Shown: positions 1 through 7,712, counted from the stretch's first letter. The stretch: DNA of 15,088 bases from RGIG1959 sp045540655 (GCA_045540655.1 JAZQHP010000125.1:1-15088), one strand, 5' to 3'. The notes: a model not told the origin generated them from the sequence alone. Translations and numbers: made by a program.

Positions 1-594
1 GATTTCCTGCGGCATATTGACCGGTGCCGTTTGCTGGTGCACGTGGTGGATGTGGCGGGCAGTGAGGGTCGCGATCCCCTGCAGGATTTCGATACCATCA
101 ACGAGGAGCTTGCCAAATTCAGCACGGCGCTCAGCGAATTGCCGATGATCGTCGCAGGCAACAAATGCGACCTGGCGACCGACGAACAGCTCGACGCGTT
201 CGCGGCGGCGATGCAGGAGCGCGGGTATGACTATTATCCGATGATGGCGCCCATCGCTCACGGTACGCAGGAGATTGTGTATGCCTGCGCGAAGGCGCTT
301 CGCGATCTGCCGCCTGTCAAGGCGTTTGAGCCCGAACCCGTTCGCCTGCCCGATCCCGAACAGCTCGCCGCGGAGCGTACGCCGCAGGTGGAGGTGCTCG
401 ACGGCGTGTACGTGGTGACGGCGGATTGGTTGCTTCCCGTCCTTCGTACCATCGATATGCAGGATTACGAAAGCCTGCATTATTTCCAGCGGGTGCTCAT
501 TTCGTCGGGCATCATTCAGGCGCTGGAGGACGCGGGCATTCAGGAGGGTGACATCGTCAGCCTGTATGATTTCGACTTTGAGTATGTCCGCTGA
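1..594 (+). CDS. obg: GTPase Obg, C-terminal part (5' end outside window)
   Basis: Obg is an essential GTPase that binds the 50S ribosomal subunit during late assembly and is linked to stress responses. The frame is open from base 1 with no need for a start, so the gene enters from the left edge. The visible part begins in the G domain (FLRHIDRCRLLVHVVDVAG, typical of Obg), followed by the G4 motif NKCD at nt 160-171 and a G5-like APIAHGT segment. The Obg-specific C-terminal (OCT/DUF1967) domain ends the protein, with YFQRVLISSGI and a GDIV..YDFDFEY tail. The glycine-rich N-terminal Obg fold and the G1-G3 motifs must lie upstream. The stop is TGA at 592-594. The next gene follows after 17 nt with its own ribosome binding site, so the two are probably co-transcribed. 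The family assignment is secure. Confidence 0.95.
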   Translation, partial: DFLRHIDRCRLLVHVVDVAGSEGRDPLQDFDTINEELAKFSTALSELPMIVAGNKCDLATDEQLDAFAAAMQERGYDYYPMMAPIAHGTQEIVYACAKALRDLPPVKAFEPEPVRLPDPEQLAAERTPQVEVLDGVYVVTADWLLPVLRTIDMQDYESLHYFQRVLISSGIIQALEDAGIQEGDIVSLYDFDFEYVR

Positions 595-611
595 TAAGGA
601 GGCGATCGGTC

Positions 612-1001
612 ATGGAACGCATGATTCCCATGGACATTGACGTGCGTACCGTCAGCCCACTGGCGCTGGCATTTGTGGGCGACGGCGTGTACGAGATGAT
701 GGTGCGCGAACGGCTGGTTTGCCTTGCCAACCGTCCGCCCCGTGAGCTTCACCGTGAAGCGGTCAAGCTGGTGCGTGCGGAAGCCCAGAGCGCGGCGATG
801 GAGACCATCCTGCCGCTTCTCACCGAAAAGGAGGAGGCGGTGTACAAGCGCGGACGTAACGCGCATACTGCCCGCAACAGCGAGGAGTATCATCGCGCCA
901 CGGGGCTGGAAACGTTATTCGGCTATTTATATTTAAACGGGGAATTATCCCGCATTCAATGTTTGTTTGAGACGATCATGGGGCATACTGACAAGGAATA
1001 A
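612..1001 (+). CDS. mrnC: Mini-ribonuclease III
   Basis: Mini-III is a short RNase III relative that has the catalytic domain but lacks the double-stranded RNA-binding domain. In Bacillus it matures 23S rRNA ends. The 129-aa product has the expected family length. It shows the signature LAFVGDGVYE, with the catalytic-type Asp at residue 24, then KRGRNAHTARNSEEYHRATGLE and GYLYL near the C-terminus. The ATG at 612 is preceded by AAGGAGG (597-603) at 8-nt spacing. A second in-frame ATG three codons later is possible but is less well placed. The gene lies 17 nt after obg, which makes a ribosome-biogenesis pair. The stop is TAA at 999-1001. Confidence 0.93.
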   Translation: MERMIPMDIDVRTVSPLALAFVGDGVYEMMVRERLVCLANRPPRELHREAVKLVRAEAQSAAMETILPLLTEKEEAVYKRGRNAHTARNSEEYHRATGLETLFGYLYLNGELSRIQCLFETIMGHTDKE

Positions 1002-1022
1002 CCTTGTAAAGGATGTGTGTTC

Positions 1023-1892
1023 GTGAAGCGTCGGATGACGGATATTCTGATGATGGTAACCGGCAGTGTGTTATTCGCACTGTCGGTTTCTGTGTTTTCC
1101 AACCCGAATGAGATCGCACCCGGCGGTGCGTCGGGTCTGGCGATCCTTGCCAACCGTCTGGTCGGATTGCCGGTCGGCACGGGGGTGTTGCTTTTGAATC
1201 TGCCGCTGTTGGCGGCGGCGTGGTATATGCTGTCGCGGCGGTTTGCGGTCGGGTCTGCCGCGGCGATCGTGCTGTCGCCGGCGGTAATGGATACGCTCGG
1301 ACGGTGGTTGCCGTCGTTTGAGGGCGACCGCCTGCTCGCCGCGTTGTTCGGCGGCGTACTGCAAGGGCTCGGCATCGGGCTGGTACTGCTTCGCGGCATT
1401 TCCACGGGCGGCACGGAGATTGCCGCGTATCTGCTTCAGAAACGGTGGCGGCATCTGTCGCCCGGACGGCTGATGATGGCGGTGGATGCCGCCGTGGTGG
1501 CGCTGTCGGCGGTGGTGTTCGGCGAATTGTCCGCCGCGCTGTATGCGACGGTGCAGGTGCTGGTCTGCTCGGTGGCGGTGGATCAGGTGTTGCTCGGACG
1601 GCATGAAGGACGGCTGATACTGGCGGTGACCACGGCACCGCAGGCGGTGTGCGGGGAGATCCGCCGCACGTTGTTGCGCGGCGCGACGGTCATGGATGTG
1701 CGCGGCGGGTATACAGGGGACGGCAAAAGCCTGGTGCTGTGCGCGGTCAGTCGTCCGCAACTGCCGCGGTTGGTGGAACTGGTCGCGTTAGCAGACCCCG
1801 CCGCCTTCGTGATGGTGCTGTCCACCGAGCAGGTGATGGGAGAGGGCTTTTTGCCCCGACGTCCGGCGGCGGAATTCATCGAAAAACGATAG
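1023..1892 (+). CDS. YitT family membrane protein (DUF161 + DUF2179)
   Basis: This is an integral membrane protein of the YitT family, whose transport or signalling role is unknown. The N-terminal two thirds hold about five or six hydrophobic helices. They include the family-typical NPNEIAPGGASGLAIL near residues 25-40 and LLRGISTGGTEI after the middle. The C-terminal 80 or so residues form the soluble DUF2179-like part (TVMDVRGGYTGDGKSLVLC), a ligand-binding-like fold. I prefer GTG 1023 as the start because AAAGGA (1008-1013) is then 9 nt upstream. GTG 1017 is in frame but only 3 nt from that site. The gene follows mrnC after 21 nt and probably belongs to the same transcript. A new promoter begins 6 nt after its stop, so it is likely the last gene of the cluster. 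The family call is firm; the function is unknown. Confidence 0.9.
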   Translation: MKRRMTDILMMVTGSVLFALSVSVFSNPNEIAPGGASGLAILANRLVGLPVGTGVLLLNLPLLAAAWYMLSRRFAVGSAAAIVLSPAVMDTLGRWLPSFEGDRLLAALFGGVLQGLGIGLVLLRGISTGGTEIAAYLLQKRWRHLSPGRLMMAVDAAVVALSAVVFGELSAALYATVQVLVCSVAVDQVLLGRHEGRLILAVTTAPQAVCGEIRRTLLRGATVMDVRGGYTGDGKSLVLCAVSRPQLPRLVELVALADPAAFVMVLSTEQVMGEGFLPRRPAAEFIEKR

Positions 1893-1898
1893 AAACTA

Positions 1899-1927
1899 TT
1901 GTAATTTCCGAAGGAATATGGTATACT
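1899..1927 (+). promoter_or_regulatory. Predicted sigma-A promoter of the rhamnose/glycosyltransferase operon
   Basis: The -35 box TTGTAA (1899-1904) and -10 box TATACT (1922-1927) are separated by exactly 17 nt. A TG at 1919-1920 makes an extended -10. It begins just after the yitT stop codon and sits about 50 nt before the first glycosyltransferase start, so the transcript would begin near 1934. This is seen in the sequence; activity is inferred. Confidence 0.6.
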
Positions 1928-1942
1928 CGGATATATACCATA
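1917..1942. promoter_or_regulatory. Operator-like perfect inverted repeat over the -10 box
   Basis: TATGGTATA (1917-1925) is repeated in inverted orientation as TATACCATA (1934-1942), giving two perfect 9-bp arms around an 8-nt spacer. It covers the -10 box and the expected transcription start of the promoter at 1899-1927. Part of the left arm would not be transcribed, so a DNA-binding repressor site is more plausible than an RNA hairpin. No regulator gene is adjacent, and the binding protein is unknown. Confidence 0.45.
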
Positions 1943-1978
1943 GGCGTATTGCGCAAAACGAGAAGGAGGCGGCGGACG

Positions 1979-2746
1979 GTGACGACCATTTCCGTAGGGA
2001 TCGTGTCTTACAACAGCGCCGCCGACCTGCCGTGTGTGCTGGACAGCGTGCTGCGGTCCGAGACGCCCCGCACGGTATCGGTGACGGTGGCAGACAACGC
2101 GTCGACCGATCGCTCCTGCGCGCTGGTGCGCGAGCGCTATCCGTCGGTGACGGTGCTCCCGCTATCCGATAACCGTGGCTTCGGCGCGGCGCACAATGCC
2201 GTGATCGACACGGTAACATCGGATTATCACGCGATCGTCAATCCCGATATCGAGGTGGATCCCCGCACGCTGGAGGTTCTCGCGACCTATCTGGACACGC
2301 ATCCGGAGGCGGTGCTGGTCACCCCGATGATCCGCAATGCCGACGGCTCGCCGCAGGCGGTGCCCAAGGTGTTGCCCAAACGTCGCTATATGTTCGCCGG
2401 ACAGCTCGAACGGTTCGGCGGCGTGTTTCGCCGTTGGCGGGATGAATATACGCGCCGCCGCGAAACGTTCATCGCCCCGACACCCATCACGTTTTGCACG
2501 GGTTGCTTCATGATGGTGCGCACCGATGTGCTCAAACGCGAAGGCGGCTTTGACGACCGCTTCTTTATGTATATGGAGGATGCCGACCTGTCGCGACGGC
2601 TCGCCGCCCACGGCGAGCTCGTGCTGATTCCCGAGGTGAGCGTGACCCACCGCTGGGAGAAGGCCAGCGGCAAATCGGGGAAATTCCTGGCGATCCATCT
2701 GCGCTCGATGAGGATGTATTTTGCGAAATGGAGGAAACAGCGTTGA
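1979..2746 (+). CDS. Family 2 glycosyltransferase, WbbL-like (putative rhamnosyltransferase)
   Basis: This is a GT-A fold family 2 glycosyltransferase of 255 aa, resembling the WbbL-type enzymes that add L-rhamnose to a lipid-linked sugar at the cytoplasmic face of the membrane. It begins ISVGIVSYNS and has the nucleotide-sugar Asp region (VADNAS), then DNRGFGAAHN. NPD at residues 88-90 stands in the DxD metal-binding position, as is common in this subgroup. The acceptor-side acid motif is MEDADLSRR, with ED at 200-201. I chose GTG 1979 because AAGGAGG (1963-1969) lies 9 nt upstream; the open frame extends further 5' only through yitT in another frame. It is the first gene of the operon, and its TGA overlaps the start of the next gene. 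The rhamnose donor is inferred from the rfb genes downstream; the acceptor is unknown. Confidence 0.85.
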   Translation: MTTISVGIVSYNSAADLPCVLDSVLRSETPRTVSVTVADNASTDRSCALVRERYPSVTVLPLSDNRGFGAAHNAVIDTVTSDYHAIVNPDIEVDPRTLEVLATYLDTHPEAVLVTPMIRNADGSPQAVPKVLPKRRYMFAGQLERFGGVFRRWRDEYTRRRETFIAPTPITFCTGCFMMVRTDVLKREGGFDDRFFMYMEDADLSRRLAAHGELVLIPEVSVTHRWEKASGKSGKFLAIHLRSMRMYFAKWRKQR

Positions 2747-3441
2747 GGGTATCCGTTGCGATGGCGACCTACAACGGTGCTGCCTTTCTGGGGGAGCAGG
2801 TGGACAGCATTCTGGCCCAGCTCGGACCGGAGGACGAACTGGTGATCTCCGATGACGGCTCCACGGACGGCTCGTTTGAAGCGCTGTGTGCGCTTGCCGA
2901 GCTGGACGAACGGGTGCAGGTGCTTCGCGGTCCGTCGATCGGTCTGCGTTATAATTTTGAAAATGCGCTTCGTGCGTGCCGCGGGCAGTACATTTTCCTG
3001 TGCGATCAGGACGATGTGTGGATGCCCGATAAGCTGGAAACGGTGCTTGCCGCCTTTGAGGATACCGACGTGTCGGTCGTGATGCACGACGCGACCGTGG
3101 TGGACGCGCAGGGGCAGGAGATCGAGCCGTCCTTCTTTGCGTGGCGCGGCTCACGCACGGGCTTCTGGCATAATCTTTGGAAAAACAGCTACATCGGCTG
3201 TTGTATGGCGTTTTCCCGCCGTTTGTTGCCGTATATACTGCCGTTTCCCGACAGCATCCCGATGCACGATCAGTGGATCGGACTGCAAGGGGAGCGCCAC
3301 GGCAAAACCGTATTGCTTTCCCGTGCGCTGATTGCCTATCGCCGCCACGGGAACAATGCATCCGCAAGCACGCACGCGTCGGTCGGACGCATGCTGAAGT
3401 ACCGCCTGGGCATGATCGCGGCTCTCATCGGGCGACGCTGA
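2743..3441 (+). CDS. Family 2 glycosyltransferase, RgpB-like (putative alpha-L-rhamnosyltransferase)
   Basis: This 232-aa family 2 glycosyltransferase begins RVSVAMATYNGAAFLGEQ, with the SDDGSTDGS nucleotide-binding segment next. DQDD at residues 88-91 (CDQDDVWMPDKLE) provides the metal-binding acids, and HDQW at 175-178 lies in the catalytic region. This pattern is typical of the RgpB-type alpha-1,3-rhamnosyltransferases of rhamnan synthesis. I prefer the TTG start at 2743: GGAGGA (2730-2735) is 7 nt upstream, and TTGA then overlaps the stop of the previous gene, which implies translational coupling. ATG 2728 would add five residues but places the ribosome binding site inside the gene. The linkage and donor sugar are inferred from family and context, not shown by the sequence. 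Confidence 0.85.
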   Translation: MRVSVAMATYNGAAFLGEQVDSILAQLGPEDELVISDDGSTDGSFEALCALAELDERVQVLRGPSIGLRYNFENALRACRGQYIFLCDQDDVWMPDKLETVLAAFEDTDVSVVMHDATVVDAQGQEIEPSFFAWRGSRTGFWHNLWKNSYIGCCMAFSRRLLPYILPFPDSIPMHDQWIGLQGERHGKTVLLSRALIAYRRHGNNASASTHASVGRMLKYRLGMIAALIGRR

Positions 3442-3457
3442 AAGGAAGGGATCCGCG

Positions 3458-4225
3458 ATGGACGTTCGGCTTTATGCGCTGATTGTGATTTACAATCGCG
3501 ATCCCGCCGATTCGCCGTCCTGCGAGCAACTGCGGCAGACGCCCGGTGCGCGCGCGGTGATTGTGGATAACAGCACCGTGGACAACGAGCATTATCGCTA
3601 CGCCGCGGCACGCGGCTTCGGCTACGTGTCGATGGGACGCAATGCGGGGCTTGCCGCCGCTTACAACCGCGGCATTGCCTGGATAAAAAAGCATACGGAT
3701 GCGACCCATGTGGTGATTCTGGACGATGACACGACGGTGCCTGCCGACTTTTTCGAGCAAACCGAGGCGGCGATCCGCACCTTCGACAAGGCGCAGGTGT
3801 TCCTGCCGCGGGTGAAGGACGAAAAAGGTCCGCTGTCACCCTGTCGCATCGACGGATGGCATGTGACGCGTACCGATTCGCCCGAAACGCTGTCGGCGGC
3901 GGAACTGACAGCGATCAATTCCGGCATGACGGTGGCGCTGTCGGTCTTTGACCGGTATCGCTACGACGAGGGGTACTTCCTTGATTACATCGACCACGCA
4001 TTTATGCGGGATATGAAGGCGAAGGGCGTATCCTTCGCAGTGACGAAGGTGACGCTCGAACAATGCTTCTTCGGCAATCAGAAGGGGCAACGGGCGGCCG
4101 CCAAACGGCGCCTTCGCATTTTTAAACAGGATTTTCGTCGCTTTTGCGGCAACAGCCTTCGCGGGCGGTGCTTTGCAACGGCGGTGATCATAAAACGACA
4201 GCTCAGGCTGATGCTGTCGCGATGA
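3458..4225 (+). CDS. Family 2 glycosyltransferase (putative rhamnosyltransferase)
   Basis: This is the third GT2-type enzyme of the operon, 255 aa. It starts VRLYALIVIYNRDP and has IVDNST, followed by GRNAGLAAAYNRGI. A DDDT stretch (DDD at residues 89-91) is the probable metal and nucleotide-sugar site. FLDYIDHAFM further on corresponds to the acceptor-binding acid region. The C-terminal 50 residues are basic (KRRLRIFKQDFRRF), which suits peripheral attachment to the membrane. The ATG at 3458 is preceded by AAAGGAAGGG (3441-3450). It lies 16 nt after the second glycosyltransferase and 31 nt before rfbA. Its layout resembles the RfbF/WfgS-like rhamnosyltransferases; the exact sugar and bond cannot be read from sequence. 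Confidence 0.8.
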   Translation: MDVRLYALIVIYNRDPADSPSCEQLRQTPGARAVIVDNSTVDNEHYRYAAARGFGYVSMGRNAGLAAAYNRGIAWIKKHTDATHVVILDDDTTVPADFFEQTEAAIRTFDKAQVFLPRVKDEKGPLSPCRIDGWHVTRTDSPETLSAAELTAINSGMTVALSVFDRYRYDEGYFLDYIDHAFMRDMKAKGVSFAVTKVTLEQCFFGNQKGQRAAAKRRLRIFKQDFRRFCGNSLRGRCFATAVIIKRQLRLMLSR

Positions 4226-4256
4226 GTTCCATACTCTTTGAACGGAGGCATGTTGT

Positions 4257-5135
4257 ATGAAAGGTATTGTTCTTGCCGGAGGCTCCGGTACACGGTTGTA
4301 TCCGCTGACGATGGTGACATCCAAACAGTTGTTGCCCGTCTACGACAAACCGATGATCTACTATCCGCTGTCGACTCTGATGCTCGCGGGTATCCGGGAC
4401 ATCCTGATCATTTCCACCCCCACCGATTTGCCCAATTTTGAGAAACTGCTCGGCGACGGCTCGCGCTTTGGCATCAACCTGTCCTATGCGGAGCAACCGT
4501 CCCCCGACGGTCTGGCACAGGCGTTTCTCATCGGCGAGGAATTCATTGACGGCGACAGCTGTGCGATGGTGCTGGGCGATAACATCTTCTACGGCGGCGG
4601 GCTGACCAAGCATCTGAAAGCCGCGGCTCAGCGCGAAGAAGGCGCGACCGTGTTCGGCTATTACGTGGACGATCCCGAGCGCTTCGGCGTGGTGGAGTTC
4701 GACGAGAATGGCAAGGCGATCTCCATCGAGGAGAAACCGCAAAATCCCAAATCCAATTACTGTGTGACGGGTCTGTATTTCTATGACAACCGCGTGACCG
4801 AGCTTGCCAAGCAGGTCAAGCCCTCGGCGCGCGGCGAGCTGGAGATCACCGACCTCAACCGCATGTATCTGGAGGACGGCACCCTCAACGTGGTGACCCT
4901 CGGCCGCGGCTATGCGTGGCTGGATACGGGCACGATGGAATCGCTCGCCGATGCGACGCAGTTTGTGCGCATCGTCGAAGGTCAGCAGGGTGTGCAGATC
5001 GCGGCGGTGGAAGAAATTGCCTATCGCAACGGCTGGATCGATAAGGAGACGCTCATGGAGTCGGCGACGGCTTACGGCAAATCGCCTTACGGACAGCATC
5101 TGAAAAATGTCGCGGAAGGGAAGTATCTCTACTGA
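4257..5135 (+). CDS. rfbA: Glucose-1-phosphate thymidylyltransferase
   Basis: RfbA (RmlA) makes dTDP-glucose and diphosphate from dTTP and glucose-1-phosphate, the first step of dTDP-L-rhamnose synthesis in the cytoplasm. The 292-aa length is standard. The nucleotidyltransferase loop GGSGTRL is at residues 8-14, followed by SKQLLPVYDKPMIYYPLS. The metal-binding Asp is D108 in LGDNIFYGGGL, and EEKPQNPKS and YAWLDTGT follow. The ATG at 4257 follows a GGAGG element near 4244-4248. Its TGA shares an adenine with the next start (TGATG, 5133-5137), so rfbA and rfbD are translationally coupled. The identity is certain for the family. Confidence 0.96.
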   Translation: MKGIVLAGGSGTRLYPLTMVTSKQLLPVYDKPMIYYPLSTLMLAGIRDILIISTPTDLPNFEKLLGDGSRFGINLSYAEQPSPDGLAQAFLIGEEFIDGDSCAMVLGDNIFYGGGLTKHLKAAAQREEGATVFGYYVDDPERFGVVEFDENGKAISIEEKPQNPKSNYCVTGLYFYDNRVTELAKQVKPSARGELEITDLNRMYLEDGTLNVVTLGRGYAWLDTGTMESLADATQFVRIVEGQQGVQIAAVEEIAYRNGWIDKETLMESATAYGKSPYGQHLKNVAEGKYLY

Positions 5136-6025
5136 TGAAACTGTTGATTACCGGATCCTACGGACAGCTCGGCAATGAGCTGCTGACGATCCTCAAAAAC
5201 GGACGTGCCGAAATCGGCGCCATCAGTCCCGCCTATGAAGGGGCGCAGGTCATCGGGGTGGACGCGGATACACTGGACATCACCGATGCGGCGGCGGTCA
5301 AAGCCTTTGTGGAGCGTGAACGTCCCGATGTCATCATCAACTGTGCCGCCATGACCAACGTGGACGGCTGTGAGACGATGTTCGACACGGCGATGAAGGT
5401 CAACGCGCTCGGACCGCGCAACCTCGGTGCGGCGGCGAATGCGGTCGGTGCCAAGCTGATTCACGTGTCCACCGACTACGTGTTCGCGGGCAACGGCACG
5501 GTGCCCTACTGCGAATGGGATCCCACCGCGCCGAACACCGTCTACGGCAAATCCAAGGCGCTCGGTGAGCAATACGCGATGATGCAGTGTCCGCGCACCT
5601 TTGTGGTGCGTACGGCGTGGCTGTACGGCTACGTGGGACACAATTTCGTCAAGACGATGCTCAAGCTCGGCGCCGAACGCGACCGGCTGACGGTGGTTGC
5701 CGATCAACGCGGCAATCCCACATCGGCGAACGATCTGGCGTATCATCTGCTGAAGCTGGCGCTCACCGAGGAATACGGCGTGTACCACTGCACCAACGAA
5801 GGCGAATGCAGCTGGTACGATTTTGCGTGCCGCATCATGGAAAAGGGCGGTCGTGCGTGTGAGGTGGCACCCTGCACCACGGCGGAATATCCCAGCAAAA
5901 CGCCGCGTCCGGCGTATTCATCCCTGAACAACCTGTCGCTTCAATGCACGGTCGGCAACGAGATGCGTCCGTGGGAAGAGGCGCTGGATATGTATCTTGA
6001 AAATCTGGAGGGAATCAATCAATGA
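5135..6025 (+). CDS. rfbD: dTDP-4-dehydrorhamnose reductase
   Basis: RfbD (RmlD) carries out the last pathway step, the NAD(P)H-dependent reduction of dTDP-4-dehydro-L-rhamnose to dTDP-L-rhamnose. The 296-aa product has an N-terminal Rossmann motif, ITGSYGQLGNE, close to the family GxxGQLG. It also has the INCAAMTNVDGCE segment, the STDYVFAG strand and the YxxxK catalytic pair at Y137/K141 (VYGKSKALGE). RPAYSSL near the C-terminus is typical of RmlD. Placing rfbD second, before rfbB and rfbC, means gene order does not follow reaction order. It overlaps both neighbours (TGATG with rfbA, ATGA with rfbB). Confidence 0.95.
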   Translation: MKLLITGSYGQLGNELLTILKNGRAEIGAISPAYEGAQVIGVDADTLDITDAAAVKAFVERERPDVIINCAAMTNVDGCETMFDTAMKVNALGPRNLGAAANAVGAKLIHVSTDYVFAGNGTVPYCEWDPTAPNTVYGKSKALGEQYAMMQCPRTFVVRTAWLYGYVGHNFVKTMLKLGAERDRLTVVADQRGNPTSANDLAYHLLKLALTEEYGVYHCTNEGECSWYDFACRIMEKGGRACEVAPCTTAEYPSKTPRPAYSSLNNLSLQCTVGNEMRPWEEALDMYLENLEGINQ

Positions 6026-7080
6026 AAACGTATCTTGTGACCGGCGGCGCCGGCTTTATCGGTTCGAACTTTGTGCTGTACATGCTGCGCAAGTATAACG
6101 ATGTGTTTATTATCAACGTGGATAAGCTCACCTATGCGGGCAACCTCGAAAACCTGAAATCCGTCGAGAATCATCCCAACTACACCTTTGTGCAGGCGGA
6201 TATCTGCGACGACAAGGCCATTGCCGCGATCTTCGAGAAATACGACGTCGATTATGTGGTCAACTTCGCGGCGGAAAGCCACGTGGACCGTTCGATCGCC
6301 GATCCCGAAATCTTTGTGCGCACCAATGTGCTGGGTACGGTCACCCTGCTCAACAACGCCAAAAAGGCGTGGCAGATCGGCGACGATCAGTACAAAGAGG
6401 GCGTGAAATACCTGCAGGTGTCCACCGATGAGGTGTATGGCTCGCTCGGCGAGACGGGTTACTTCATGGAGACCACGCCGCTGGATCCTCACTCGCCGTA
6501 TTCGAGCAGTAAAGCGTCGGCAGACCTGTTCGTCAAGGCGTACGGCGACACCTACAAGTTCCCCATCAACATCACCCGTTGCTCCAATAACTACGGTCCG
6601 TATCAGTTCCCCGAGAAGCTGATCCCGCTGATCATGAACAACACCCTCAACCACAAGAACCTGCCCGTCTACGGCGACGGTATGCAGGTGCGTGACTGGC
6701 TGTACGTGGACGATCACTGCAAGGCGATCGACATGGTGGTGCGTGACGGCGTGCCGGGCGAAGTGTACAACGTCGGCGGTCATAACGAGCGCCCGAACAT
6801 CTTCATTGTCAAGACCATCATCGGCTACATCAAGGAGCACGTGGACGACACGGTCGGCGAGCACATGATCCCCTATGTGACCGACCGCAAGGGTCACGAC
6901 CGCCGCTACGGCATCGATCCGCAGAAGATCAAGGATGCGCTCGGCTGGTATCCCGAAACCCCCTTCGAGGAAGGCATCGTCAAGACCATGGAATGGTACC
7001 TGAACAACAAGGAATGGGTGGAAAACGTCACGAGCGGCGCGTATCAGCAGTACTACGACAAGATGTACGCCGACAAATAA
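6022..7080 (+). CDS. rfbB: dTDP-glucose 4,6-dehydratase
   Basis: RfbB (RmlB) converts dTDP-glucose to dTDP-4-keto-6-deoxyglucose with bound NAD+, the second pathway step. The 352-aa protein is an extended short-chain dehydrogenase. It has the NAD-binding TGGAGFIGSNF at the N-terminus, DKLTYAGNLENL, and FAAESHVDRSI. The catalytic STDEVYG has T135, D136 and E137, and the Y160/K164 pair lies in YSSSK. NNYGPYQFPEKLIPL and GDGMQVRDWLYVDDHC follow. All of these are hallmarks of RmlB. Its ATG overlaps the rfbD stop by four bases (6022-6025). The stop is TAA at 7078-7080. Function is very secure. Confidence 0.97.
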   Translation: MKTYLVTGGAGFIGSNFVLYMLRKYNDVFIINVDKLTYAGNLENLKSVENHPNYTFVQADICDDKAIAAIFEKYDVDYVVNFAAESHVDRSIADPEIFVRTNVLGTVTLLNNAKKAWQIGDDQYKEGVKYLQVSTDEVYGSLGETGYFMETTPLDPHSPYSSSKASADLFVKAYGDTYKFPINITRCSNNYGPYQFPEKLIPLIMNNTLNHKNLPVYGDGMQVRDWLYVDDHCKAIDMVVRDGVPGEVYNVGGHNERPNIFIVKTIIGYIKEHVDDTVGEHMIPYVTDRKGHDRRYGIDPQKIKDALGWYPETPFEEGIVKTMEWYLNNKEWVENVTSGAYQQYYDKMYADK

Positions 7081-7105
7081 AGATCGAAGGAGAACAGAGA
7101 CGATC

Positions 7106-7657
7106 ATGGGCAATTTTACCTTTGAAAAAACCGCCATTGACGGCGTGGTGATTGTCACGCCGAAGGTGTTCGGCGACAATCGCGGATACTTCATGGAAAC
7201 CTATGTGGAGAAGGATTTCATCGAAGGCGGCATTGATGCCAAATTCGTGCAGGACAACCAATCCTCCTCCACCTACGGCGTGCTTCGCGGTCTGCATTTC
7301 CAGAGCGAGCACACGCAGGCAAAGCTGGTGCGTGTGGTCAAGGGCGAAGTGTACGACGTGGCGGTGGACCTGCGCCGCGGCAGTCCGACCTTCGGTCAGT
7401 ATGTCGGTGTGCTGTTGTCCGCCGAGAATAAAAAGCAGTTCTTCATTCCGAAGTACTTCGCTCACGGCTTCCTCGTGTTGTCGGAGGAAGCGGAATTCGT
7501 CTACAAAGTGGACGACTATTATGCGCCCGGATCCGAAGTGGGTATCATGTGGAACGATCCCACCATCGGCATCGATTGGCCCATCCCTGAGGGCATGGAG
7601 ATCAATCTGTCCGAAAAAGACAAGCATCACGCGGCGTTCAATCAGATCGACTGGTAA
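7106..7657 (+). CDS. rfbC: dTDP-4-dehydrorhamnose 3,5-epimerase
   Basis: RfbC (RmlC) epimerises dTDP-4-keto-6-deoxyglucose at C3 and C5 to give dTDP-4-dehydrorhamnose. The 183-aa cupin protein has the expected size. It shows PKVFGDNRGYFMETY at residues 14-28, then QDNQSSS and LRGLHFQ with the catalytic His64. VVKGEVYDVAVDLRRGSPTFG and FIPKYFAHGFLVLSEEAEF follow. The ATG at 7106 is preceded by AAGGAG (7086-7091), a somewhat long spacing of 14 nt. It completes the four-gene rhamnose pathway and is the last gene of the operon. No convincing terminator is visible in the 55 nt before the next gene, so readthrough into the ABC gene is possible. Confidence 0.96.
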   Translation: MGNFTFEKTAIDGVVIVTPKVFGDNRGYFMETYVEKDFIEGGIDAKFVQDNQSSSTYGVLRGLHFQSEHTQAKLVRVVKGEVYDVAVDLRRGSPTFGQYVGVLLSAENKKQFFIPKYFAHGFLVLSEEAEFVYKVDDYYAPGSEVGIMWNDPTIGIDWPIPEGMEINLSEKDKHHAAFNQIDW

Positions 7658-7712
7658 ATAGAAGCGGCATCGCGCGGGTATACTAATGCAAAATGCATGG
7701 AGGGCTCGTACG

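Noticed and set aside
1649..1978. N-terminal extension of the first glycosyltransferase back into yitT
   Set aside because: It would overlap yitT in another frame and cross the promoter. The GTG at 1979 has a strong, well-spaced ribosome binding site and begins at the conserved GT2 N-terminus.
2162..3367. A 401-codon minus-strand open frame opposite the first two glycosyltransferases
   Set aside because: The translation is Arg/Pro/Ser-rich with no family resemblance, while the plus strand encodes clear GT2 motifs.
6019..7194. A 391-codon minus-strand open frame opposite rfbB
   Set aside because: It is an antisense shadow of a highly conserved gene; its Val/His-rich composition mirrors the codons of rfbB.
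7658..7712. Terminator between rfbC and the ABC gene
   Set aside because: No stable stem with a following T-run was found in these 55 bases.
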